Shown: positions 39,958 to 48,714 of the stretch, piece by piece
Position numbering within the stretch: position 1 is the stretch's first letter
Layout of the letters: each line of letters starts with the position of its first letter
Source of the DNA: Providencia vermicola
GTDB taxonomy: Bacteria > Pseudomonadota > Gammaproteobacteria > Enterobacterales > Enterobacteriaceae
DNA length: 64,000 nt
Direction: 5' to 3'
NCBI RefSeq assembly: GCF_020381325.1
Contig: NZ_JAGSPI010000007.1
Span: 62,001-126,000, forward strand
Made by a program: the position numbers and the translations under genes
Notes under the pieces: model-generated
The model's input: only the letters and a program-made list of their open reading frames with translations
Told to the model about the DNA's origin: nothing
Databases searched by the model: none

Positions 39958-42900
39958 ATGACTGAAAATACGCATTTACTCGATACATTAATAAGCAAGT
40001 TAATCATCAGAATTCCAACTAATAATTATTCAATAGATGGCATGAATTATTTTTACAGTTCTGTGGATGTACTAAACAGTATGAGGCATGTTTTTTTTCC
40101 ACATCAGACATATTCCATGTCAGATACAAAAGAAAGTTATTATCCTCTTATGCCTGCTATTTATAATACAGAAGATAAAAAATTTTATTATAACCAAAAT
40201 AAATTCATTGGCATGTCAACACAAACAGAAACCTCAGATACTTATGGTGATTTAAAAGGAAGCGTTTATTTTGCACAAAATTCAATCATCCCTGCGGTTA
40301 ATCGAATTGAAGGAGATAAACACCCAACATTAGTTGCTAACCGAAAAACCTTAATCATGTTTAAACCCCAAGAGAGGATCCCCGATAACGAAGATGTTTA
40401 TATAGAAATCACTGATAACAAAGGAACCGGAATATATACTAAAAAGCTTTCCTCTCCTTCAAAACTTCCCCAATTATCCTACTTAAGCATTTATGAAACA
40501 AATCTAAGAACCCGAGATTTTAAAAAACCGTGTTCTTTTGATTTAGAGATTAGCGATGTCAGTCAACTGAATAAACTAGTTGAAAATCCTAATTATTTTA
40601 ACAAATTTATCTCTCAATCCGATAATATAAAAATTACCTTCAGTGGTATAAAACCCGATAATTTGGCTAAGCCTATCCAACTTAATTCAGACCCACGTTA
40701 TCGTGGTAAAAAAATATTTTTACATAATACAACTAATTCAAATATTATTATCCGATATAGTAATCAACATTATAAAATAGAAAAAAACCATTCTACCCTA
40801 TTTATTTGTGATAACAATGGAAGATGGTTAACAAAATCTGAAACCAAACAGCTAAAAGAACTCTCTATAGCGAAAAAAATCCCTAAAACTTTCGATTATG
40901 AATTAAATGATAAAGAGAGAATAAATAACTATAATTCCGAATTTTCTCTATTATTAAAAGATCACTCTAGTATAAAAGTAAATGTTCCTGATAACGCTGA
41001 CGTAAAAACGTTCAAATTAAAAAATAATAAGCAATATGCCTCAAAATTAATACAATTTTCTTCGGAGTCTACGGACAAGAAAAAAATTGAGTTCAATAAT
41101 AAGGTGATAACGTTAAAAAAAGGAGATTTTCTTTATTTTACCTGTAATAAAAATGGTATTTGGAGAAAACTGCCAATCAATACCGATGTATCAAAACTGA
41201 GTTTAGGAAGAAACTTCCAATATGATGAAGTCATCAATGAGAAAGAAAAACTAAAACAAATGCAAGCAAGCACTCAGTTTATGAAAAACTTACTATTGCG
41301 AAATCAAAAGCAAATCAGGGTAGACATTAATGATGACAACTGGGTTGATTCTATCGAATTACCGGGTGGAAATCGCTATTGTTATATCACCTTCAATACG
41401 ACGGCAAGCAAGAACACAACGATTTTTATTGATGGCACATATGTAGAGCTAAAAAAAGGGGAACCATTAAATTTTGATTTTGTCAGTGAGACTCAGAAGT
41501 GGCGAAATAACCCAATAATGGTCCTTCCTGAACATATGAATAACCTTGAATATATGGAAAATACGTGGTCAACATCGATTCCTAGTCAGTATATTCAGCC
41601 TAATATAAAAATTGGTTTTATACATAAAAATAAAATGGGGCTCCTACCCAAGAGTAGCATAGGGGCACCAACGACGTTAAGGTTGCACCTCTTAGATATT
41701 GGTATTTTCACTGAACCGAGAGATAAATACGATTTTAGGGATACACCTGAGCTTAATCGGCAATATTATCAACACATTCCAGCCTCAACACTTCTTGTAA
41801 ACCGCTATGAATCAACGCGTGTCGATCAATTTGTTTTCAGTGATGGGACAATTTTAAACGATATTATTCCTGAAGAAGGCCATTGGCATGAAAAGTCTAT
41901 TTCAAAAATTACTCGCAAGGCATACGGTGAAGGTATTCATATGGCAACCTCCGGTATTAATAGTTCACCTGCTAATGGCCCCTCATTTGTACCGACCCCT
42001 CAAATAGTCGTCTATAACGCTGTTGGTCAATATCAAAATGGTCGAGTTGTCCATGGGGGACTCGGTAGCTATGTCGGAGGGCTTGCTTCTGTTGAGGATT
42101 CAATAGGCAATGAATTTAGCCATGAATTAGGTCATAACTTTGATATTATTGACTTTTATGGTGGGCGTACAGAACTTGGTATCCATCGCCCTTCTCATCA
42201 GAAGAACTCAACATGGGGCTGGGATGCGGATAACAATATGTTTATCCCAAATTTCGAACACTCTGGGATGGCAGACCATGATGCAATGAATGGTGGAAGC
42301 CCGAAAGATAAAAAAAATAATGCTTATTCACTCTATACACCAAATACATTAGCCGCTATCCAAAAACGGCTAGAAAAACTTCACGCCTTTAATACTGATT
42401 CCTCAACGGGTTATCAAAAATGGAACTCTAAAACAAAAAAAATGGAAGATGCCTATTTAAAATTACCAAGCTTTCTTCAATTTAATGTTCCTGTTGAAAA
42501 TGGTGAAGAGATCACTCAATACAAATTATGCAAAGCACTCGAAAAATATGATGTGCTAAAAATACAATTAGGTAATGGCTATCATAGCAAAAATATACAT
42601 TTACCTGACGCATCATCTAGAAATGCAGAAGATACCATCATAATAGAAACTTGGGCTGACTGGGATACGACTGTTCATCTTAATGGTGAAACTGAAGAAA
42701 TTAAGAAAAATGAAAAAATAACCTATATTTCCGATGGTAAGTCATGGGTGAAATCTCATCGTCACGGGTTACACAAAAAACCAATAAAACAAGATGTTCC
42801 CGTTATTACCGTACTTGGTTTTTATGATCCTGAAGGGCAAATTTTAGTCACCAATCCTGAAACACAAAAATCAAACCATGTACAAGATATTTTATATGGT

Positions 42901-43170
42901 TCTTCAGGCATGGTTTATGAAGACAATAAAAAACTAGACTCTTGTTCTTCTTATTTGGAATTCGACCTTGAAGATGGAACAACGCGACAATACAAACTTC
43001 ATGGGAGCAATTTCAGAGCATCTCATATGAACCGTTTTCATGTGAATATTGAGAGAGACTTAAAGCCTGTTAAAGTTAAAATTTTTATTAAAGGTGAGCT
43101 AAAAGAATCTAAAGATATTGAAATTAGAGAACTTAAATTACCCACGACCATTAATGGACTAACCGTTTAA
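39958..43170 (+). CDS. StcE/TagA-family (peptidase M66) metalloprotease homolog without signal peptide
   Basis: A 1070-residue protein clearly related to the EHEC mucinase StcE. Homologous blocks run from GSVYFAQNSIIPAV (102-115) through SSIGAPTTLRLHLLDIG, GNEFSHELGHN, KNSTWGWDADNNMFIPNFE and VLGFYDPEG. The zinc site reads His722-Glu723-x-x-His726, but the StcE ending YGLGH is replaced by FDIID. The usual third ligand His is thus Asp732, and the preceding Gly is Asp729. Asp can serve as third ligand in some metzincins. Three tandem beta modules (about 195-291, 305-403, 415-516) precede the catalytic region and a fourth follows (about 845-925). There is no Sec signal, unlike secreted StcE. The gene is strongly A+T-rich. 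Function: possible glycoprotein protease, or an inactive binder. Confidence 0.85.
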   Translation: MTENTHLLDTLISKLIIRIPTNNYSIDGMNYFYSSVDVLNSMRHVFFPHQTYSMSDTKESYYPLMPAIYNTEDKKFYYNQNKFIGMSTQTETSDTYGDLKGSVYFAQNSIIPAVNRIEGDKHPTLVANRKTLIMFKPQERIPDNEDVYIEITDNKGTGIYTKKLSSPSKLPQLSYLSIYETNLRTRDFKKPCSFDLEISDVSQLNKLVENPNYFNKFISQSDNIKITFSGIKPDNLAKPIQLNSDPRYRGKKIFLHNTTNSNIIIRYSNQHYKIEKNHSTLFICDNNGRWLTKSETKQLKELSIAKKIPKTFDYELNDKERINNYNSEFSLLLKDHSSIKVNVPDNADVKTFKLKNNKQYASKLIQFSSESTDKKKIEFNNKVITLKKGDFLYFTCNKNGIWRKLPINTDVSKLSLGRNFQYDEVINEKEKLKQMQASTQFMKNLLLRNQKQIRVDINDDNWVDSIELPGGNRYCYITFNTTASKNTTIFIDGTYVELKKGEPLNFDFVSETQKWRNNPIMVLPEHMNNLEYMENTWSTSIPSQYIQPNIKIGFIHKNKMGLLPKSSIGAPTTLRLHLLDIGIFTEPRDKYDFRDTPELNRQYYQHIPASTLLVNRYESTRVDQFVFSDGTILNDIIPEEGHWHEKSISKITRKAYGEGIHMATSGINSSPANGPSFVPTPQIVVYNAVGQYQNGRVVHGGLGSYVGGLASVEDSIGNEFSHELGHNFDIIDFYGGRTELGIHRPSHQKNSTWGWDADNNMFIPNFEHSGMADHDAMNGGSPKDKKNNAYSLYTPNTLAAIQKRLEKLHAFNTDSSTGYQKWNSKTKKMEDAYLKLPSFLQFNVPVENGEEITQYKLCKALEKYDVLKIQLGNGYHSKNIHLPDASSRNAEDTIIIETWADWDTTVHLNGETEEIKKNEKITYISDGKSWVKSHRHGLHKKPIKQDVPVITVLGFYDPEGQILVTNPETQKSNHVQDILYGSSGMVYEDNKKLDSCSSYLEFDLEDGTTRQYKLHGSNFRASHMNRFHVNIERDLKPVKVKIFIKGELKESKDIEIRELKLPTTINGLTV

Positions 43171-43181
43171 ACCAATATGAA

Positions 43182-43209
43182 TAAGAGCAGGCTTATCATC
43201 CTGCTCTTA
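43182..43209. terminator. Hairpin between convergent genes
   Basis: TAAGAGCAGG/CCTGCTCTTA 10-bp perfect stem with an eight-base loop, between the StcE-like and MFS genes. T-tracts are weak on both sides. Confidence 0.55.
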
Positions 43210-43214
43210 CATCA

Positions 43215-44396
43215 TTAATGGGATCCTATTAACTTTAAACTCGTTTTTCTCGCCACTAATCCAAAAATACAACCAACGAGCATGACAATTGCTAACGATA
43301 GTTTTGGCGCGATCGGTAATGCAATCGCCAAAAGACCTAATGCTGCACCGCCAGCCATTTGCACAAACCCAACTAACGCAGATGCCGTACCCGCTTCATT
43401 ACCAAAAGGCTCCAAAGCATAACTGGTTGCGGTTCCCATCATAAAGGCCAGTCCAGTGCAAGCACAAGCCACAGGCAACATATAGACAACCCAATGACTT
43501 TGAATAGCTTCTGGCAACACAACGAAGCCTAATATCAAGCCTAAACAGCCGATCGCCATCATTGAGCTACCAACCAACAAGCAGGCTGGACGCCCGATTT
43601 TATGAATAAAATGGTTAGCGACATAACTGGCAAACATAATCCAAAAACCGTTAATCCCAAACACAATGGAAAACGCTAACGGATTCAACTGAGCCTCCCC
43701 CATCAACACCGTTGGGGCAAGGGAAACATAGGTTAATGCCATCCCCATCGTACCTGCATTGACGAGAGCAAAAATAATAAATTGGCGATGGCCTAAAATA
43801 CGGCAATAAGTTTCCAAAGGAATAATTTTCACTTTGTGCAGATTTGTTGGCCGTGTTTCAGGTAAAAATACCACGATTAATACCATTACGATGACGGCGT
43901 ATAACGCAAGGAACCAAAACGGTGCACGCCAACCCCATGCTTCGGCCAGCAAACCACCTAATAGTGGTGCGAGAGCAGGCACAATATTCAATGTACCATT
44001 GAGAAAGCCAAACGCACGGGCTGCTTCAGTGCCATTCATACGGTCACGAACACTGCTAAATGCCACCACAGAAGTGCAACAGACTGCAACCCCTTGCAAT
44101 AGTCTCGAGGCAATAAACACCGTTGGTGTTGTGGCCGCTATGGCAACACCCGAGCCAATAATGTAGAGCACCATCCCCACGATAGCGATAGGCTTGCGTC
44201 CATATCTGTCCACCAGCGGCCCTGAAATCAATTGACCCAAGCCTAAAACTAAAATAAATAACGCAATGGTCGATTGAATAACGGATTCACTGCTGCCTAA
44301 ATCTTTCGCAATATCAGGAATCGTTGGCAAGTATAAATCAATACCCAAAGGACCCAGCAAGACTAATAAAAGTAATAAAATTAGAAAGTTACGCAT
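43215..44396 (-). CDS. MFS drug exporter, Bcr/CflA family
   Basis: A 393-residue, 12-helix inner-membrane transporter. The N-terminal GPLGIDLYLPTIPDIA with an acidic residue in helix 1 and the loop 2-3 motif GPLVDRYGRKP are typical of Bcr/CflA drug:H+ antiporters; a proline/glycine-rich helix 5 (FGFLNGTLNIVPALAPLLGG) fits antiporters. Substrates such as chloramphenicol, bicyclomycin or sulfonamides are possible. A role beside the CatB-like gene is inference. Confidence 0.9.
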   Translation of the reverse strand: MRNFLILLLLLVLLGPLGIDLYLPTIPDIAKDLGSSESVIQSTIALFILVLGLGQLISGPLVDRYGRKPIAIVGMVLYIIGSGVAIAATTPTVFIASRLLQGVAVCCTSVVAFSSVRDRMNGTEAARAFGFLNGTLNIVPALAPLLGGLLAEAWGWRAPFWFLALYAVIVMVLIVVFLPETRPTNLHKVKIIPLETYCRILGHRQFIIFALVNAGTMGMALTYVSLAPTVLMGEAQLNPLAFSIVFGINGFWIMFASYVANHFIHKIGRPACLLVGSSMMAIGCLGLILGFVVLPEAIQSHWVVYMLPVACACTGLAFMMGTATSYALEPFGNEAGTASALVGFVQMAGGAALGLLAIALPIAPKLSLAIVMLVGCIFGLVARKTSLKLIGSH

Positions 44397-44552
44397 AAAA
44401 CTATGCTCAGACGCCGTAATATAAAAAGTTATGTCACTCGAAGAGTGATGAATAATGTAGAAAAAACATCAAGCTATCTATCAGAAAAGAAATAATAAAA
44501 TACATAAATTCATTATTTCTTGATGCGGCTTTTTTCTATCCTTGAAAGGTAA

Positions 44553-44580
44553 AAAAGGCGCTAAATTTAGCGCCTTTTGC
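44553..44580 (-). terminator. Intrinsic terminator of gnd
   Basis: AAAAGGCGCTAAATTTAGCGCCTTTT palindrome, described as AAAAGGCGCTAAA and its inverse; on the minus strand it is followed by T6 and lies 26 bases after gnd. Confidence 0.9.
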
Positions 44581-44606
44581 ATCATCGGTAAAGGATGATG
44601 TTGTAA

Positions 44607-46013
44607 TTATTCCATCCACTCAGTGTGGAATACACCGTCTTTATCCGTACGTTTATAAGTGTGAGCACCGAAGTAGTCACGCTGCGCTTGGATTAAGTTT
44701 GCAGGCAATACCGCTGAACGGTAGCTATCGTAATAGGAGATTGCCGCAGAGAATGTTGGTGTTGGAATGCCATTTTGCACGCCGTAACAGACAACATCAC
44801 GCAGTGCTTGTTGATATTCGTCCGCGATTTGTTTGAAATATGGCGCTAACAGTAAGTTAGCAATTTTCGCATCTTGGTTGTAGGCATCCGTGATTTTCTG
44901 CAAGAATTGCGCACGAATAATACATCCTGCACGGAAAATTTTCGCAATTTCACCGTAGTTTAGATCCCAGTTGTATTCATCAGATGCTGCTTTTAGCTGT
45001 TGGAAGCCTTGCGCATAAGAAACAATTTTACCTAAATACAACGCACGGCGCACTTTCTCAACAAACGCATTTTTATCACCGTCAACAGGCTTTAAGACTG
45101 GGCCTGTTAAGACTTTAGACGCTGCAACACGTTGGTCTTTTAAGAAAGAAATATAACGAGCGAAAACAGACTCCGTGATTAATGTCAGAGGAATGCCTAA
45201 ATCCAGCGCACTTTGGCTCGTCCATTTACCTGTACCTTTGTTTGCTGCTTCATCTAAAATCACGTCAACAAGGTACTTACCGTCTTCATCTTTCTTCTTG
45301 AAGATATCCGCGGTAATTTCAATCAGGTAGCTGCTCAATTCACCTTTGTTCCACTCTGCAAAGGTGCCTGCCAGCTCTTCATTACTCAGATTCAATGAAC
45401 CTTTTAATAATGAATAGGCTTCAGCGATTAATTGCATGTCACCGTATTCGATACCGTTATGTACCATTTTAACATAATGGCCTGCCCCGTCTGGCCCCAT
45501 ATAAGCCACACATGGTTCGCCTTCTGCTTTCGCTGCGATTTCTTTTAAGATTGGCGCAACCAATTCGTAAGCTTCTTTTTGACCACCAGGCATAATTGAA
45601 GGGCCTTTTAATGCGCCTTCTTCGCCACCAGAAACACCTGTTCCGATGAAGTTAAAACCTTGTGCAGATAATTCACGGTTACGACGGATTGTGTCCGTAA
45701 ATAACGTGTTACCACCGTCGATAAGGATATCACCCTTGTCCAGATGAGGAGTCAGCGAGGCAATTGTTTTGTCCGTTGCTTCACCCGCTTTAACCATCAA
45801 TAAGATGCGGCGTGGTTTTTCCAGAGAGTCAACAAACTCTTCAATTGTATAGTTGGGAACGAGGTTTTTCCCTGGATTTTCGGCAATTACTTCGTCTGTT
45901 TTATCTTTAGAACGGTTAAAGATAGACACTGAGTAACCACGGCTTTCAATGTTGAGCGCAAGGTTACGCCCCATGACAGCCATTCCGACAACACCAATCT
46001 GCTGCTTTGACAT
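44607..46013 (-). CDS. gnd: 6-phosphogluconate dehydrogenase (decarboxylating) Gnd
   Basis: A 468-residue enzyme of the pentose phosphate pathway, converting 6-phosphogluconate to ribulose 5-phosphate with NADP+. The Rossmann motif [15 protein letters not shown], the substrate-binding [21 protein letters not shown] and the catalytic Lys in [18 protein letters not shown] are visible. The ATG at 46013 follows CAGGAG; the longer frame upstream lacks support. It is divergent from yegH. Confidence 0.98.
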   Translation of the reverse strand: MSKQQIGVVGMAVMGRNLALNIESRGYSVSIFNRSKDKTDEVIAENPGKNLVPNYTIEEFVDSLEKPRRILLMVKAGEATDKTIASLTPHLDKGDILIDGGNTLFTDTIRRNRELSAQGFNFIGTGVSGGEEGALKGPSIMPGGQKEAYELVAPILKEIAAKAEGEPCVAYMGPDGAGHYVKMVHNGIEYGDMQLIAEAYSLLKGSLNLSNEELAGTFAEWNKGELSSYLIEITADIFKKKDEDGKYLVDVILDEAANKGTGKWTSQSALDLGIPLTLITESVFARYISFLKDQRVAASKVLTGPVLKPVDGDKNAFVEKVRRALYLGKIVSYAQGFQQLKAASDEYNWDLNYGEIAKIFRAGCIIRAQFLQKITDAYNQDAKIANLLLAPYFKQIADEYQQALRDVVCYGVQNGIPTPTFSAAISYYDSYRSAVLPANLIQAQRDYFGAHTYKRTDKDGVFHTEWME

Positions 46014-46253
46014 GAACAACTCCTGTCTGATTAGGACCAAGTCAGCCTCAATGTGCTGACATTCTGTTAACGGGATCACATATTAACCTAGGATTGTTTC
46101 GCATGGTAGTTATTGATGCAATCGATGACGTATTCCCCCTTTTTTTGTCAAGAATTATCCAACTAATGTGGATTTTTATTGATATTTCTTTCAACAAACC
46201 GCATTATTCTTCAGTCGGTATAAGCCGTCATATCAGAAGGTAAAACAAACTGT

Positions 46254-47837
46254 ATGGAATGGATCGCAGATCCTTCGATTTGGGCGGGCCTCGCTACCCT
46301 AATCGTTCTAGAAATCGTTCTTGGTATTGATAACCTCGTCTTCATTGCCATTCTGGCAGATAAGCTCCCGCCAAAGCTGCGTGATAGAGCCCGTGTAACT
46401 GGACTTTTATTAGCCTTAGTTATGCGTGTTGTGCTTCTATTCAGCCTGTCATGGCTCATTACCCTCACAAAACCGATAATCACATTGTTCGAGCATCCTT
46501 TTAGTGCTCGGGACTTAATTATGTTAATTGGGGGACTGTTCCTGTTGTTTAAAGCAACAATGGAACTCAATGAGCGGCTAGAAGGGAAAGACGAACACGC
46601 AAATACCCAAAGAAAGACATCGAATTTCTGGGCTGTTGTTGCACAAATTATTGTTCTTGATGCCGTGTTCTCTCTTGACTCTGTCATCACCGCTGTCGGT
46701 ATGGTTGACCATATCGGCGTAATGATTGCGGCGGTCACGATTGCCATGTTGCTGATGATCTGGGCAAGTAAACCACTGACCAGCTTTGTGAACAACCACC
46801 CTACTATTGTCATACTGTGTTTAAGCTTCTTATTGATGATTGGCTTCAGTCTTGTGGCAGAAGGTTTTGGCTACGCCATTCCGAAAGGCTACTTGTACGC
46901 CGCTATCGGCTTCTCCATTATGATTGAGGTGCTAAACCAATTCGCGCAATTTAACCGCCGTAAATTCCTAACGGGGACGCGCCCACTGCGTGAACGTACA
47001 GCAGAAGCTGTGTTGCGCATATTAAGTGGTAATTCAGAGCGTGGAGAATTAGACCCTCACACCTCAGATCTTATCGCAGATAATAAATCTGTCTTCGACC
47101 CACAAGAGCGTTTAATGATTGCTCGAGTGTTAGGGATGGCGCAACGTAACGTTGAAAGTATCATGACCTCACGCCACGATGTGGACTATCTTGATATCAA
47201 TAAATCTTCTAGCGATTTGTTGCAATTGATGGAGAAAAACCCACACTCGCGCCTTGTGGTGATTGATGAAACGATTAGTGATGAGCCTGTCGGTGTTGTA
47301 CATGTGATGGATTTAGTGAAACAGCAACTAAATGGTAACCCACTGGATTTACGTGCATTAATCACTCAACCGCTGATTTTCCCAGAAGGTCTATCACTGC
47401 TCAAAGCCCTTGAACAATTCCGTAAAGCACATACTCACTTTGCTTTTGTGGTTGATGAGTTTGGTTCAATTGAAGGTATCGTGACATTGACCGACGTGAT
47501 GGAAACTATCGCAGGTAACTTACCTGTTGGTGATGAGGAGAATGATTCACGTCATGATATTCAGAAGCTTGATGATGGTACATGGATTGCCAATGGCTTT
47601 ATGCCACTGGAAGACTTGATCATGTTTGTACCGATGGAATTAGATGACAAACGTGAATACGAAACCATTGCAGGTCTTTTAATGGAGCATTTACAACGTG
47701 TTCCAGAAGTGGGCGAACAAGTCACCATTAATGGCTGCATATTCCAACCATTGGAAGTGAATAGTCACCGCGTCAATAAAGTATTAATCACACCACCCGC
47801 CCGTGAAGGGGATGGTTATGAATATGAAGATGATTAA
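46254..47837 (+). CDS. yegH: TerC-family membrane protein with CBS and CorC domains, YegH
   Basis: A 527-residue protein, the same length as E. coli YegH. The N-terminal TerC domain has about seven membrane helices, with acidic residues in GIDNLVFI and [15 protein letters not shown]. Two CBS domains (about 300-420) and a C-terminal CorC/HlyC domain ([15 protein letters not shown]) follow. TerC-type proteins are linked to metal-ion (often Mn2+) export or handling, while YegH itself is uncharacterised. YoaE is a close alternative; the asmA-dcd-udk neighbourhood supports yegH. Confidence 0.93.
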   Translation: MEWIADPSIWAGLATLIVLEIVLGIDNLVFIAILADKLPPKLRDRARVTGLLLALVMRVVLLFSLSWLITLTKPIITLFEHPFSARDLIMLIGGLFLLFKATMELNERLEGKDEHANTQRKTSNFWAVVAQIIVLDAVFSLDSVITAVGMVDHIGVMIAAVTIAMLLMIWASKPLTSFVNNHPTIVILCLSFLLMIGFSLVAEGFGYAIPKGYLYAAIGFSIMIEVLNQFAQFNRRKFLTGTRPLRERTAEAVLRILSGNSERGELDPHTSDLIADNKSVFDPQERLMIARVLGMAQRNVESIMTSRHDVDYLDINKSSSDLLQLMEKNPHSRLVVIDETISDEPVGVVHVMDLVKQQLNGNPLDLRALITQPLIFPEGLSLLKALEQFRKAHTHFAFVVDEFGSIEGIVTLTDVMETIAGNLPVGDEENDSRHDIQKLDDGTWIANGFMPLEDLIMFVPMELDDKREYETIAGLLMEHLQRVPEVGEQVTINGCIFQPLEVNSHRVNKVLITPPAREGDGYEYEDD

Positions 47838-47860
47838 TCTTTGGCTCTGAACTAATGATA

Positions 47861-47892
47861 AATACCGGCTCTTTGAGTCGGTATTTTTTTTA
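47861..47892 (+). terminator. Intrinsic terminator of yegH
   Basis: AATACCGGCTC-TTT-GAGTCGGTATT stem (one mismatch) followed by T8. Confidence 0.9.
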
Positions 47893-47908
47893 TATCAATA
47901 AGTAAATC

Positions 47909-47932
47909 TATATGTTCTATATAGAACATATA
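47909..47932. promoter_or_regulatory. Perfect 24-bp palindrome, putative operator
   Basis: The arm TATATGTTCTAT (47909-47920) is followed directly by its exact inverse, ATAGAACATATA (47921-47932). It sits 17 bases past the yegH terminator and 139 bases before the orphan gene at 48071. Symmetry and placement suggest a binding site for a dimeric repressor. It is not a terminator, as it has no T-tract. Confidence 0.6.
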
Positions 47933-48070
47933 AGAACAACCTTTTTGAAAAATCTAAAAATAATTTGCTTATTAATGATAAATAGAGCATCGCTTTATTA
48001 AAGAAAAATACTTTCATTCATACATAATTTTAATAGTCAAAGATAACCCAATCACAGGTGGAATATAGCA

Positions 48071-48634
48071 ATGAAAGTCAACCAAAATATCGTATCACAT
48101 CAACCAGCAATTAATTACATTAATAGCCATAAAAATCAATCTAATATGGCACAAGTCATTGGTACTATTAAAAACTTATCAAATCATTTACCAAAAATAG
48201 AAGATAATAGCAAAGTCACCACAAAAACAGTGGTAACCAAAGACTTAAAAATATTATCAAAACAAATAGATAGCGTAATTAAAGATGCGAAAGACTTTTT
48301 AGATAAAGCGAATGACAGTAACGCAAGCAGAAGACCAGATCAAAACGAATCTAGGAATATGCAGGAAGGTTTAGATCGCCTAAAAGCACAAATCATTAAC
48401 TATAAAACTAACGCATTTTCTATAAGCTCTTATAAGCATAATGCTAGCAAAAGCACTACGCTAGACAAGCTAACAAAGAAAATTGAGAATATGGAAACAG
48501 AAGTAATTAAAAGTAATATTAAAAATAATCAACTAACAAAACAGCCTGAAGTAGAAAAAAACCAGCGTATGCAAGAATCAAATGAAAGAGCTATTAAAAG
48601 AACCGATTACAGTAATACTTTGAATAATAGATGA
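48071..48634 (+). CDS. Small orphan Lys/Asn/Ser-rich protein
   Basis: A 187-residue, basic, hydrophilic protein I do not recognise. It has no signal peptide, membrane segment or cysteine. The first 60 residues are rich in Asn, Ser, His and Ile; about 65-120 and 135-160 look helical with Lys/Glu heptad-like spacing (LDKLTKKIENMETEVIK). A weak ribosome site (AGGTGG) lies a few bases upstream of the ATG. The gene is much more A+T-rich than yegH and asmA around it, has its own terminator-like hairpin, and interrupts the yegH-asmA order known from E. coli. An effector, chaperone or regulator are all possible; none is supported. Confidence 0.7.
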   Translation: MKVNQNIVSHQPAINYINSHKNQSNMAQVIGTIKNLSNHLPKIEDNSKVTTKTVVTKDLKILSKQIDSVIKDAKDFLDKANDSNASRRPDQNESRNMQEGLDRLKAQIINYKTNAFSISSYKHNASKSTTLDKLTKKIENMETEVIKSNIKNNQLTKQPEVEKNQRMQESNERAIKRTDYSNTLNNR

Positions 48635-48654
48635 CTTTTCTAAGATTTATTTAG

Positions 48655-48694
48655 CTCCCCTAAAGTTGGAATCCAACTCTAGGGGGTTGTTCTA
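48655..48694. terminator. Terminator-like hairpin after the orphan gene
   Basis: CCCCTAAAGTTGGA pairs with TCCAACTCTAGGGG (one mismatch) to form a strong stem with a tight loop; GTTGTTCT follows. It lies between convergent genes. Confidence 0.65.
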
Positions 48695-48714
48695 TAATAT
48701 AAATGCATTTTCTT

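Noticed and set aside
46211..46813. A 200-codon minus-strand ORF
   Set aside because: It is antisense to the TerC domain of yegH; composition (Ile/Thr/Arg-rich) and lack of a ribosome site mark it as a shadow frame.
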